A stretch of 64,000 nt of DNA, taken from CAZABP01 sp964483245. GTDB lineage: Bacteria; Planctomycetota; UBA1135; UBA2386. The stretch's first letter is position 1, and each line of letters opens with the position of its first letter. The stretch spans positions 23,555-87,554 of the forward strand of contig CAZABP010000016.1 of NCBI GenBank assembly GCA_964483245.1. Direction: 5' to 3'. The translations under genes and the position numbers were made by a program. Positions 1 to 7,717 of this stretch are shown in pieces. The notes beneath the pieces were generated by a model that was not told the DNA's origin, searched no databases, and saw only the letters and a list, made by a program, of their open reading frames with translations.

Positions 1-1
1 G

Positions 2-289
2 ATGATCCCGGTCGTCAAGGGACTCATCGCCAGCGGGCTGCCGGCGGAGCCGCTGTGGTGGGGGCTCGTGTTCAGCGCGAACCTCGGCGGCAACGGCACG
101 CCGATCGGCAGCATCGCCGGCGTGTTGGCGCTGCACGCGCTCGCAGAGACCACCGGAAAGAAGGTCGGCTGGGGTGAGTTCCTGAAGCTCGGCGGGCTCG
201 TGCTGCTTCTGCAGCTCGTGCTCACGATGGGCTATCTGCACGTGATGACCACGATCGGCGGGTTCCCCGACCTGCCGCGCACGCCATGA
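2..289 (+). CDS. C-terminal fragment of an ArsB/NhaD-type (SLC13-like) ion permease
   Basis: The gene enters from outside the window, so only about 95 residues are visible. The segment holds two hydrophobic stretches separated by the loop ANLGGNGTPIGSIAG. That Gly/Asn-rich re-entrant signature is typical of the second repeat of ArsB/NhaD/citrate (ion-transporter superfamily) permeases. The likely role is membrane transport of an anion or Na+/H+ antiport; the substrate cannot be told from this fragment. The stop codon overlaps the start of the next gene (ATGA), so the two are almost certainly co-translated. An arsenite pump is possible, but nothing visible specifically supports it. Confidence 0.7.
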   Translation: MIPVVKGLIASGLPAEPLWWGLVFSANLGGNGTPIGSIAGVLALHALAETTGKKVGWGEFLKLGGLVLLLQLVLTMGYLHVMTTIGGFPDLPRTP

Positions 290-1107
290 CCGATCCGGAG
301 CTGGAACGCCAGATGGCGCAGTTCGAAGCGGCGCGCGTCGCGCACGCGGTGGAGCTCAGCGTCGCGCCGCTGCGGCGGATCCTCGTCGTGCGCGACGGGT
401 CCGACCAGGATGCGACGGCGCAAGCGCTGGCGGCGGCCGCGGCACGTGGCGAGGCAGAGGTCGTGACGCGTGAGTTCGCGGCTGCAGAGCCGCATGCCGA
501 GATCCTGACCGCGGCGCAGGGGTTCGACCTGCTGGTCGTGCCGTGCCCGTTCCGCGCGGACTACACGCAAGTGGGGCAGGACACTCTGTCGACAACGCTC
601 GATCTCGTGCTGGCGCGCGGCGCGCAACCGGTCCTGCTCGCGCGCGGGCCGGTTGTTGATGCGATCTCCTGCCTGCGCGCCCCGCTCGTGCTGCTCGACG
701 TCGAACGGCGGCGCAAGGTGGAGGCGGTCTCGTTGGCGCTGGCGCTCGCGCGCGGCGGCGGCGAGGTGGCGCTGCTGTCGGTCGTGGATCCGCACGTGGC
801 GGTCCGCGAGGAGGAGCTGCTCGGGCGGTTCCTGGACCCGGGGGATCTGTCGCCGGAGCGGCTCGAAGGTCTCGCGACGGCGCGCGCGGCGGCGGTGACC
901 GCCTCGCTCCAGCGGCACGCCGACGAACTGCAGGTGACTCCGCGCGTCAAGTTCCGGATCGGCGACCCGATCGAGCTGGCGCTGGAGGTCGGGAACCCCC
1001 GCGGCGGCGTGTTGGTGGCCGGGCTGTGCCGGGCGCATGGGGATCCGGGGTTCGCCCAGGCCCGGGAGCTCGTGCTGCGCAGCGCGCTCCCGGTCGCGCT
1101 GGTCTGA
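286..1107 (+). CDS. Universal-stress-protein-like cytoplasmic protein coupled to the permease
   Basis: A 273-residue soluble protein that looks like two tandem Usp-type alpha/beta halves. The first half (about residues 28-110) runs from RRILVVRDGSDQDATAQAL to a strand ending PVLLARGP. The second (about 120-273) starts APLVLLDVERRRKVEAVSLA and ends with the usual terminal strand ALPVALV. The ATP-binding G-x2-G-x9-G(S/T) signature is not clear, so nucleotide binding is uncertain. It overlaps the upstream permease by 4 bp. Usp domains are often encoded next to, or fused to, transporters of this superfamily, so a regulatory role for the permease is the best inference. Confidence 0.6.
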   Translation: MTDPELERQMAQFEAARVAHAVELSVAPLRRILVVRDGSDQDATAQALAAAAARGEAEVVTREFAAAEPHAEILTAAQGFDLLVVPCPFRADYTQVGQDTLSTTLDLVLARGAQPVLLARGPVVDAISCLRAPLVLLDVERRRKVEAVSLALALARGGGEVALLSVVDPHVAVREEELLGRFLDPGDLSPERLEGLATARAAAVTASLQRHADELQVTPRVKFRIGDPIELALEVGNPRGGVLVAGLCRAHGDPGFAQARELVLRSALPVALV

Positions 1108-1204
1108 TTTCCGGCCGGGGCGCGACAGATCCGGGGGGCGGTGCCGTCTGTAGGGCAGCCCGGCGGGAGCCGGGTGACGACCAACCCGAGAGAGAGCGAG
1201 AGAG

Positions 1205-1987
1205 ATGAGAGCTTCGATTCTTCCGATGTTCGCGCTGCTGTGCCTGGCGGCGTCCGCCCAGGAACCTGTTCAACAGGACCAGCGCGTATCCGCGCGCATT
1301 CAGCAGGCGGAACCGCTGGTGACGCTGCGATTCGAGGGTGGCACGCTCGCACAGTTCGTCGACTCGCTGCGGCAGCAGCGGGAAGGACTCAACATCCTGG
1401 TTCCCGACGGGGCGGAGCGTGTGCAGGTGCCGGCGATGACAGTCAAGGATGCCAGCGTGCCGTCGGTGTTGCAGGCGGTTTGCGATCTCACCGAGTCTCG
1501 CGATGTGTCGCTCGGCATGAAGTCCTACGGCGGCATCGGGCAGCCGATTTACGCACTGCGGGTGGACTTCCGCGAGCGCCGTGAGGTCACGCAACACATC
1601 GGGCGCGTGACGGAGCGGCGCGTGCACGTACTGTCGCTGGCGAACCTCGACACGTCGTCCGCATCCGTGTTGTCCGCGATCGAGGGAGCCTTGCAGGGCG
1701 TAGAGAGCGAGCCGCGCCCGACCGTCCGCTATCACGCGAGCACGCAACTCGCGTTCATCGAAGGTACTACGGAGGCGATCTCGGTGGCCGCGGAAGTCGT
1801 CAGCGCGATCCGCGCGACCGACAAGAAATGGATGCAGACGCAGGCGATGAAGTACCCGGCCGGGTACCCGAACCAGCCGATCCAGGTGCCTGGTCCGCAG
1901 GGCGAGGCCCCCGCACGCGAACCGGACGAGGGGAAGGAGCCGGCCGAGCCGCGCAAGCAGGACTCGAAGAAGCAGGGCGCCAAGTAG
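1205..1987 (+). CDS. Secreted protein with a secretin/TonB short N-terminal-like (STN) domain
   Basis: A 260-residue protein with a short signal peptide (MRASILPMFALLCLAASAQ). Residues about 36-85 contain LRFEGGTLAQFVDSLRQQ followed by a strand and VPSVLQAVC. This resembles the STN/secretin N1 fold found in secretins and FecA-type receptors. A second alpha/beta unit follows at about 140-205. The C-terminal 50 residues are Pro-, Lys- and Glu-rich and look disordered. There is no secretin pore domain, so it is a stand-alone periplasmic protein. A purine-rich stretch (GAGAGAGCGAGAGAG) precedes the ATG. It lies 3 bp upstream of a sigma-factor gene and probably shares its transcript. Confidence 0.55.
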   Translation: MRASILPMFALLCLAASAQEPVQQDQRVSARIQQAEPLVTLRFEGGTLAQFVDSLRQQREGLNILVPDGAERVQVPAMTVKDASVPSVLQAVCDLTESRDVSLGMKSYGGIGQPIYALRVDFRERREVTQHIGRVTERRVHVLSLANLDTSSASVLSAIEGALQGVESEPRPTVRYHASTQLAFIEGTTEAISVAAEVVSAIRATDKKWMQTQAMKYPAGYPNQPIQVPGPQGEAPAREPDEGKEPAEPRKQDSKKQGAK

Positions 1988-1990
1988 CGA

Positions 1991-2560
1991 TTGCCCGCGA
2001 CCGTGGCGGATGCGCCCCCTTCCTCGGTCGACCTCGTGCGTCGGATCGCTCGCAGCGATCCGGACGCGTTCGCGCGTTTCTACGACCTCTGGTTCGACCG
2101 CAGCTTCGCGCTGGCTCGCAGCCTCACGCGCGGCGACGAGTCGTTCTGCCTCGACATCGTGCAGGACACGATGCTGCAGGTGATCCGCAAGCCGCCGTCC
2201 CCACAGAGCGAAGCCGCGCTCGCGCAGTGGCTCGGCCGCGCCATCCTGAGCCGCGCGATCGACCGATTGCGCGCCGAACGCCGCCGCCGCCGGCGCGAGG
2301 AACGCGCCGCGCGGGAGGAGCGCTGCGACGCCGCCGATGACGGCGCGTTCGAACAGAACGGCTGGCTCCGCACAGCACTCGCCGAGCTTCCTGCCGCCGA
2401 CCGCGCGCTGCTGCACGCACGCTTCCACGACGATCTGACGTTTGCCGAGGCCGGCGCGCGCGCCGGCATGACCGCCAACGCCGCGCACGGCCGGATCCGC
2501 CGCGCGCTGCAACGCCTGCGCCTCGCTGCTCCCGGGAGACCCGACGATGACGACCTCTGA
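1991..2560 (+). CDS. ECF-family RNA polymerase sigma factor
   Basis: A 189-residue protein starting at TTG, 3 bp after the preceding stop. Region 2 is visible around residues 20-65 (FARFYDLWFDRSFALARSL, then DIVQDTMLQVIR). Region 4 lies around 125-180 (LPAADRALLHARFHDDLTF followed by a helix-turn-helix ending RIRRALQRLR). An Arg-rich linker of about 20 residues joins them. The core matches ECF sigma factors, which direct polymerase to stress-regulon promoters. The downstream gene overlaps by 14 bp and encodes a single-pass membrane protein, the usual arrangement for a sigma factor and its membrane-anchored anti-sigma partner. No target promoter motif could be recognised. Confidence 0.8.
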   Translation: MPATVADAPPSSVDLVRRIARSDPDAFARFYDLWFDRSFALARSLTRGDESFCLDIVQDTMLQVIRKPPSPQSEAALAQWLGRAILSRAIDRLRAERRRRRREERAAREERCDAADDGAFEQNGWLRTALAELPAADRALLHARFHDDLTFAEAGARAGMTANAAHGRIRRALQRLRLAAPGRPDDDDL

Positions 2561-2966
2561 TCCGTTCGCATCCGCACCCGCTGCAATGCTCTCGCCGGCC
2601 GGCACCGCACGCCGCGACCTGCTGCGCGCCGAGCTGACCGGCCTGGTCCGGCGCCGGCGCACGGTGCGCCGCGTGACGCGCACCGCCGCCGTGTTGCTGT
2701 TCTCGGCCGGGATCGGCTGGCTCGCGCTGCGCGAGAAGCCCGCCGTGCTCCCCGCCGTCCCCGGCTACGAGGTCGTCGCCAACGATCCTTCGGTGTTGCA
2801 GCGCCTGTCGATCCCCGAGCGTCCGCTCGCAGCCGAGACGTTCCTCGACGACGACGGTCTGCAGGACTGGCTGCGGCGCGCCGGTCTGCCGCCCGGCTAC
2901 GTGCGCACGCCGGAACGGATCGTGTTGATGCCGGAGGTCGCCGAAGCGCTCGCCGAAGCACCGTGA
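2547..2966 (+). CDS. Small membrane protein, putative anti-sigma partner
   Basis: A 139-residue protein that overlaps the sigma gene by 14 bp. The first 48 residues are cytoplasmic and basic near the membrane (RRRRTVRRVTRTA). One transmembrane helix follows (about residues 48-63, AAVLLFSAGIGWLAL), then an extracytoplasmic tail of about 75 residues. No zinc-finger HxxxCxxC motif of the ZAS type is present, so the anti-sigma role rests on gene order and topology only. The last 120 bp of this gene are repeated almost identically at 6900-7019, where the copy is broken. The gene ends convergently with the FG-GAP gene. Confidence 0.5.
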   Translation: MTTSDPFASAPAAMLSPAGTARRDLLRAELTGLVRRRRTVRRVTRTAAVLLFSAGIGWLALREKPAVLPAVPGYEVVANDPSVLQRLSIPERPLAAETFLDDDGLQDWLRRAGLPPGYVRTPERIVLMPEVAEALAEAP

Positions 2967-3019
2967 AGCGCGTGATTGGCAGGCCGCATGGCATCAGGTG
3001 CGCGGAGAGGGGTCACTCG

Positions 3020-3049
3020 CCGCCACCGCTCGAGCGGTGCTCGTGGCGG
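3020..3049. terminator. Candidate bidirectional terminator hairpin
   Basis: The arms CCGCCAC (3020-3026) and GTGGCGG (3043-3049) are complementary and enclose a GC-rich inner palindrome (CGCTCGAGCG). It lies in the 85-bp gap between two convergent genes. There is no T-run, so it may simply be a 3'-end stabilising hairpin. Confidence 0.4.
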
Positions 3050-3051
3050 TA

Positions 3052-4713
3052 CTACTGGATCGTGACCGCGAGTGCGCGCGTGGTGACGCCGTACGGGCCG
3101 ACCGCGTCCTGCCCGAAGACCAGCCATTGCGCGTAGAACGTCGCGCCGCGCAGGCGCGGGTCGTTGGGGATCGTTGTTTCGAACCGCGACCAGCCCTTGT
3201 GGCTGATGCCCTGCGCCTGCCGGACGAACTGTGCGTCGATCGAGGTGCGCAGCGTGCAGCCCGGCATGCCGAAGGCGGTGAGGTCGAGCGGGAGCGGGGT
3301 GCCGTTCCAGATGGTCGAGGAGGAGCCGAGTACGAGTTGTGCGGAGGTGCCCGGGACGACGCGGGACAAGTTGATCGCGAACGGCTTGCCGAGTTCCGGC
3401 GTGAAGCTGGTGCCGATGCGCGGGATCACGCCTGCGCGCGTCGCGCATCCGGTGCCGAGCGTGGTGACGCCGACCGGCGCGCCTGAGTAGGCGCGGACGC
3501 GGTTGACCTTGCGCACAGGATCCCAGAAGCCGGGGATCACGAAGTCGGGGAACTCGTCGCCGTCGAGATCGCCGGCAGCGTAACCGAAATAGGATTGAAG
3601 ATTCGAATCGACGACAGACCACAGGAGCGACTGGTCGCGACCGGAATGGATGAAGGACTCCACGCCGAACCCACCGACGAACAGGTCATCGTGAGCGTCG
3701 CCGTCGATGTCGCCAACCCGCGCCAGCCAGTCGCCGAAGCGGCGCTCCGGCGGCAACCTTTGAAACCGGAACAACTCGCGGCCGTCCGGTCCACCGAAGC
3801 CGTAGACCCGGTACCGGGTAGGGACGACGACACTGCCGTGATCGCTGGCTGCAAAGTCGTCGAATCCATCGGCGTTGAGGTCGCCTGCGGCGCACCAGCC
3901 CAAAGCGAATGCTCCAGTCGGTTCCGGGGGATAGACGCGAAAATGCTCCTGGTGAGTCCGTCCGGAGTAGAAGCGCGGGACGTCTGGGCCTCGCAACGGG
4001 TGAAGACCGAACGGTCGGATCAGGTAGTCAGGGGTTCCGTCGCCGTTCACATCTCCTGCCGGCGCTGCCCAGCCGAAGCCATGGTACGGGACCTCCCCAT
4101 AGTGGTCTGCGATCCTCAGGCCCGCTCGCAGCGACACGATGCTCACTCTCCCGAGATAGAGATTGGGAGGAGTCGAGCCGTAGGAGTGGTCTCCGAACGA
4201 GAGCTCGGTGATGCCGTCACGATCCAGATCCCCGACTGCGTCGACGCGACCTGTCCAGGATGTGTTCGCCCAACGCAGGATCGGCGCTCGCTTGGCGCCG
4301 GACCAGATCGTGTGGATCGCGTAGTTGGGTCCGTGCGTGATCGTGAACCAGTCGGGCACGGCGTCCAGATCGACGTCGCCCAGCGCAAGCGTCCAACCGA
4401 GGTTCTCGTTGGCGTAGGTTCCACGAAGCTCGAACAGCTGCTGTCCCGTCCGACCCGAGTAGACGTGGATGCGCCCCGAATCCACCGGCGCGCCGACCGG
4501 CTCACGCTCCGAGACTGCCAGCTCGGTCGCGCCGTCGCGATCGAGGTCCCCGATCATGGTGATCGATTCGCCGAACCGATCGTCCCCGCCTGGCCGCGGC
4601 GTCCCGCTCCACTCGTGGATCAAGCGTTGCGCCGGAAGCACGGAGGCGAGCAGAAGCGCGACCGCTGCTCCGTGGCGCATCAGGCGAAGCCCAGCGCTGA
4701 CCGACTCGACCAT
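3052..4713 (-). CDS. Secreted FG-GAP/integrin-like beta-propeller protein
   Basis: A 553-residue protein with an N-terminal signal region ending near VLPAQ (about residue 28). At least seven calcium-binding-type repeats with GDxDxDG-like cores are visible (for example GDLDRDGATELAVSE, GDVNGDGTPDYL, GDLDGDEFPDFV), consistent with a seven-bladed propeller. The last 130 residues form a separate domain beginning GTGCATRAGVIPRIG, with the conserved PGxxAxLxxG and GxPGCTL features seen at the ends of many planctomycete secreted proteins. Its role is unknown; surface attachment or a cell-envelope function is a guess. Its stop and the next gene's stop are almost adjacent, with the galactose oxidase-like gene upstream on the same strand. 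Confidence 0.75.
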   Translation of the reverse strand: MVESVSAGLRLMRHGAAVALLLASVLPAQRLIHEWSGTPRPGGDDRFGESITMIGDLDRDGATELAVSEREPVGAPVDSGRIHVYSGRTGQQLFELRGTYANENLGWTLALGDVDLDAVPDWFTITHGPNYAIHTIWSGAKRAPILRWANTSWTGRVDAVGDLDRDGITELSFGDHSYGSTPPNLYLGRVSIVSLRAGLRIADHYGEVPYHGFGWAAPAGDVNGDGTPDYLIRPFGLHPLRGPDVPRFYSGRTHQEHFRVYPPEPTGAFALGWCAAGDLNADGFDDFAASDHGSVVVPTRYRVYGFGGPDGRELFRFQRLPPERRFGDWLARVGDIDGDAHDDLFVGGFGVESFIHSGRDQSLLWSVVDSNLQSYFGYAAGDLDGDEFPDFVIPGFWDPVRKVNRVRAYSGAPVGVTTLGTGCATRAGVIPRIGTSFTPELGKPFAINLSRVVPGTSAQLVLGSSSTIWNGTPLPLDLTAFGMPGCTLRTSIDAQFVRQAQGISHKGWSRFETTIPNDPRLRGATFYAQWLVFGQDAVGPYGVTTRALAVTIQ

Positions 4714-4714
4714 G

Positions 4715-6655
4715 TCACATCACCTGCACGAACGCTGCCACGCTCGGGAATCTCGTATTCACGCCGCCCCACGTGTTCTTCGTCACGACGAACAGCATGT
4801 AGTAGCCCGGTGGCGCGATATTCCTTCCACCCTGCGCGATCGCGGGGAGCGGCTGCAGCGTGAGCTGGTTGCCGGAAGCTGCTTGTACCGGGAGGCGGAC
4901 CACCTTCTGATCCCAGTCGAAGTGGTGGGTCACCGACGCGCACCGGATCAATGTCGCGAATTCGATCTCCGTCGCCGGATTCTGGGCGCCTGCGAGCGCG
5001 ATCGTCAACGTCGGGATCGCAGCGCCGTAGTTGAGCACGGCTGGCGGATTCACGAGCTGGGGGCGGGCAACGGCCCAGCGCAGGTAGTCCGGGAGGAAGA
5101 TCTCGGCGTCCGTGTGGATCAGCGCGTTAGGGGGCAGAGTGGTCTTGTAGCCGCCGGCCAGCAGCACGCGGCCATCGGGCAGCAACACGGCTACGGTGTG
5201 GTAAAGCCGTGGCGAATCGTGCGGCTCCAGCAGCTGCCATCCGGCCTGAGCATTCAGGAGATCCAGTCGTTCAGGCTCGTAGACCGGCTGCGGAGCCACT
5301 TCTGGCGGATTGCCTGTCGCTTTGGCAAAGGGAGCGAATTGGTTCTCGCTTCCCCCGAAGACCACCACGCTCATGTCCGGCAGGATCGTGGCATTGGCGA
5401 AGAGCCGGCGCTTGCTCAGCGTCGACCACCCGGCCGGTCGCGTCCAAGTTGACTGCGTGTTGCTCGGATCTGTCATCTCCCAGGCGGTGTTCTCCGCTAC
5501 ACGACTCGGCGGAGCTTTCCTGTACCAGAGATTCGAGTCCCAGCCGCCGATCACGACGACGCGGTCGGTGCTGGGTGACTGGCCCACGGTCCATGGCCAG
5601 AGGAACGCCGTTGGATACACCAGATTCACGAGCTGGCTGCTGCTGTCCTGCAGCGTCGATGGGTGAGCTTGCCAAGTCCATGTACTCGGTGCTCCCGCGG
5701 AGACGTTGACGAACGCCGAAGGGCAGTAGTCGCGGTTGACCGTGCCGTTGTAGGCGCCCCAAGTTGCGACTGAGCAGAACACGTAGCCATTCGAGAGCAG
5801 GTGCAGCAGCGGGTAGAAGTGGAACCCGAGGAGCGGCGGGGTCTTGCCCAGCCCGAGCACGGCGTCGCCACTCGGCATCCCGATCCACGTCCAGCTCGCC
5901 TTGTCGAAGACCTGGTGTTCGTCGGCTCGGTAGAAGACTGGCTCCAGCTGCCCGGTCCGGTACGGCCCGCAGGCCGCTGAGTTCCACGGTGCAGTACCTC
6001 CTCCCGCCAGGAACGCACGGCCGTCGGGCAGCGCAATCACGGAGGGGTAGTAGTGCCCCACGTCCTGTCCGGGGTTCGGCAGGTGCAGTAGCTCTGGAGT
6101 CTGCTGCCAAAGCAGCGAGTCAGGGAAGAACACGTACGACCAGTTCGGCTCCGTCTGGTCGCACTGTGAGTTCCGATCACCGCCGGCGAGGATGAGGTCG
6201 CCATCCTTGTCCCAGGTGTGGCCGGCGCAGAACTGGTTGTCGAGATGGTGGCCCGCGTTGGCGAGCTCAAGCGTGTGCGGTGCCGCCGGGTCCCAGAGCC
6301 ACACGGTCTCGGTGGTTGCGTGGGTACGGAAGACGAGAACCTTCCCTTGGTGCGGCCCCGGCTTGCCGATCAGGGCGGCGTGCGCGATCTCCCAACCGTT
6401 CGGCAGGTTGGGCGACCAGTTGTAGGGCCCCTCCCAGCCGTCAGGGTTCCAGCCGATCTGCGCGGTGAGCGGTGCGAAACCAACGAGTACGAACGACGCG
6501 AGCGCGACGAGCGACGAGCGACGAGCGACGAGCAACGAGCAACGAGATGAACGAACCCATGCGGTTGTCTCCTCGGTATGGGCCACCGCGCAACTTAGCG
6601 TGCGTGGAGCGAGTCGGTCAACGGGGACAGGGATGCGCGCGAGCGCCTGGTCCAT
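4715..6655 (-). CDS. Secreted galactose-oxidase-like kelch protein with DUF1929-type C-terminus
   Basis: Residues about 70-520 contain kelch-type blades of the galactose/glyoxal oxidase kind (GDLILAGGDRNSQ, LPDGRAFLAGGG, LPDGRVLLAGGY). The C-terminal ~110 residues (EIFLPDYLRWAVARPQLVNPP to the end) match the DUF1929 all-beta domain of that family. A radical-copper oxidase activity is possible, but the Tyr/Cys/His ligands were not confirmed. The start is uncertain. The in-frame ATG used here (6655) lies just outside an inverted-repeat element. A better-placed ATG at 6560-6558, preceded by GAGGAG at 8-nt spacing, is out of frame because of a heptanucleotide repeat at 6504-6545. In the reading frame the repeat codes for part of the hydrophobic signal peptide that ends near LTAQ. 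Confidence 0.7.
   Translation of the reverse strand: MDQALARIPVPVDRLAPRTLSCAVAHTEETTAWVRSSRCSLLVARRSSLVALASFVLVGFAPLTAQIGWNPDGWEGPYNWSPNLPNGWEIAHAALIGKPGPHQGKVLVFRTHATTETVWLWDPAAPHTLELANAGHHLDNQFCAGHTWDKDGDLILAGGDRNSQCDQTEPNWSYVFFPDSLLWQQTPELLHLPNPGQDVGHYYPSVIALPDGRAFLAGGGTAPWNSAACGPYRTGQLEPVFYRADEHQVFDKASWTWIGMPSGDAVLGLGKTPPLLGFHFYPLLHLLSNGYVFCSVATWGAYNGTVNRDYCPSAFVNVSAGAPSTWTWQAHPSTLQDSSSQLVNLVYPTAFLWPWTVGQSPSTDRVVVIGGWDSNLWYRKAPPSRVAENTAWEMTDPSNTQSTWTRPAGWSTLSKRRLFANATILPDMSVVVFGGSENQFAPFAKATGNPPEVAPQPVYEPERLDLLNAQAGWQLLEPHDSPRLYHTVAVLLPDGRVLLAGGYKTTLPPNALIHTDAEIFLPDYLRWAVARPQLVNPPAVLNYGAAIPTLTIALAGAQNPATEIEFATLIRCASVTHHFDWDQKVVRLPVQAASGNQLTLQPLPAIAQGGRNIAPPGYYMLFVVTKNTWGGVNTRFPSVAAFVQVM
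6504..6545. repeat. Heptanucleotide tandem repeat (six units) in the galactose-oxidase-like signal peptide
   Basis: Four copies of GCGACGA are followed by two of GCAACGA, 42 bp in all on the + strand. They lie inside the 5' end of the minus-strand galactose oxidase-like gene. Because 7 is not a multiple of 3, each gain or loss of a unit shifts the reading frame between the upstream ATG (6560) and the rest of the gene. Confidence 0.85.
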
Positions 6656-6657
6656 CC

Positions 6658-6823
6658 CTAGAAGTCGTTTCACCAAGCCTCCGCGGCTGCGGCCAGCCCC
6701 CGCACCCGATAGCGGCGTCGCGAGATCTGTGGCGAATCCATCGATTCGCCTGCGATCTCGCTCCTTGCACTCGGCCGCGCTGGCTCGGCCTCGCCTGCGA
6801 AGCATTCGTGAAACGACTTCTAG
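6658..6823. repeat. Inverted-repeat element, family 1 copy A (166 bp, CTAG-bounded)
   Basis: The element begins CTAGAAGTCGTTTCAC and ends with the exact reverse complement GTGAAACGACTTCTAG, giving perfect 16-bp terminal inverted repeats. A second copy with about 90% identity by eye lies in the opposite orientation at 49305-49470. It contains no convincing gene; reading frames across it give Arg-rich translations. It sits immediately upstream of the galactose-oxidase-like gene and beside a broken copy of the anti-sigma-like gene. It is best described as a MITE-like or large REP-type repeat. Confidence 0.85.
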
Positions 6824-6840
6824 CGGTTGCCATTGTGCGC

Positions 6841-7013
6841 TGGCATCGGCTGGCTCGCGTTGCGCGCAGAGCCCGCAGCCCTGCCGGTTGTGCCGGGCCG
6901 ACGGTCTGCAGGATTGGCTGCGGCGCGCCGGTCTGCCGCCCGGCTACGTGCGCACGCCGGAACGGATCGTGTTGATGCCGGAGGTCGCCGAGGCGCTCGC
7001 CGAAGCACCGTGA
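6841..7013 (+). pseudogene. Broken, partial copy of the anti-sigma-like gene (2547-2966)
   Basis: Two blocks of similarity to the gene at 2547 are present. The first (6841-6899) encodes a diverged version of the transmembrane segment (GIGWLALRAEPAALPVVPG). The second (6900-7019) repeats positions 2853-2972 with only two mismatches and encodes the tail ending EALAEAP. About 29 residues between them are missing, and the two blocks are in different frames, so no intact protein can be made. There is no start codon. The remnant begins about 17 bp after the end of the family 1 repeat. Confidence 0.85.
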
Positions 7014-7717
7014 AGCGCGAGCATCCGCGCCACGAGCAGATGTCCGAACAGCGCCGCCTGCACCAACAGCGCCGGTAGCCAGACGAACGGCGCCTGCGCG
7101 ACCCAGGTGTTCGGCGGCTCGGTGTGGAACACGCGCAGCGGCGTCGGCATCGACAACACCGCGATCGACACGATGACCACCAGCAGCGTCAGCCCGAGCA
7201 GGTTCCAGGCGCGCACGAGCCAGAGCGGTAACCGCCCGCCGCGCGCCAGCGCGACGACGTACAGCGCGAGCGCCGTGATCCCGGTCAGCACGTCGTAGTT
7301 GCCGGCGACCCAAGTCATCTGCGGCGGCACGAACCCTTCGCGCCAGCCTTCGAACAGCAGCACCTCGACCAGGATCCGGAACGACTGGTAGCCGATCGCC
7401 CAGGTCCACGGCAGCCCCTGCGCCAGCCGCGTCCCGAACCGCGAGCGCGCCAGGTGGATCGTGCCGCCGACCGACATCACGAGCAGCAGCAGCATCGGCG
7501 GCGGCATCGTGCCGAATGCGAGATGGCCGCGTGCGGCCGCGAAGTACGTCACTGCCATCCACAGCGCCGCGACGAGCAACGTCCCGGCGACCCAGCGGCG
7601 TGTCGTCGCCGGAGCTTCGCCGATCCCGCGGCCGGCGCGCGCGACCGCCATGCCGAGCGCGAGCACGAGCCCGACGCACAACGCCGTGAACGTCGTCGTG
7701 AACAGGGGCGATGGCAT
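6944..7717 (-). CDS. Polytopic membrane protein, function unknown
   Basis: A 257-residue protein with about seven hydrophobic segments (TTFTALCVGLVLALGMAVA near the N-terminus, MLLLLVMSVGGTI, VLTGITALALYVVALA, LLVVIVSIAVL and others). A conserved-looking loop, RSRFGTRLAQGLPWTWAIGYQSFRI, lies in the middle. No family was recognised with confidence. The ATG at 7717 overlaps the stop of the upstream gene (TGATG), making it the third member of an operon. The last ~25 codons (LALHGASASASATSGI onwards) are read from the antisense strand of the anti-sigma-like remnant, so the native C-terminus may have been replaced. Confidence 0.6.
   Translation of the reverse strand: MPSPLFTTTFTALCVGLVLALGMAVARAGRGIGEAPATTRRWVAGTLLVAALWMAVTYFAAARGHLAFGTMPPPMLLLLVMSVGGTIHLARSRFGTRLAQGLPWTWAIGYQSFRILVEVLLFEGWREGFVPPQMTWVAGNYDVLTGITALALYVVALARGGRLPLWLVRAWNLLGLTLLVVIVSIAVLSMPTPLRVFHTEPPNTWVAQAPFVWLPALLVQAALFGHLLVARMLALHGASASASATSGINTIRSGVRT

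Noticed and set aside
2..289. Calling the first gene an arsenite pump to link it with arsM
   Set aside because: Only the C-terminal 95 residues are visible and they fit several ion-transporter subfamilies; arsM is 14 kb away.
6504..6545. A CRISPR-like array at the heptanucleotide repeat
   Set aside because: Units are 7 bp with no spacers; it is a simple tandem repeat. No CRISPR array was found anywhere in the window.
6656..6805. N-terminal extension of the galactose-oxidase-like gene to 6805
   Set aside because: This stretch is the translation of the family 1 repeat; the same peptide appears before gmhA.
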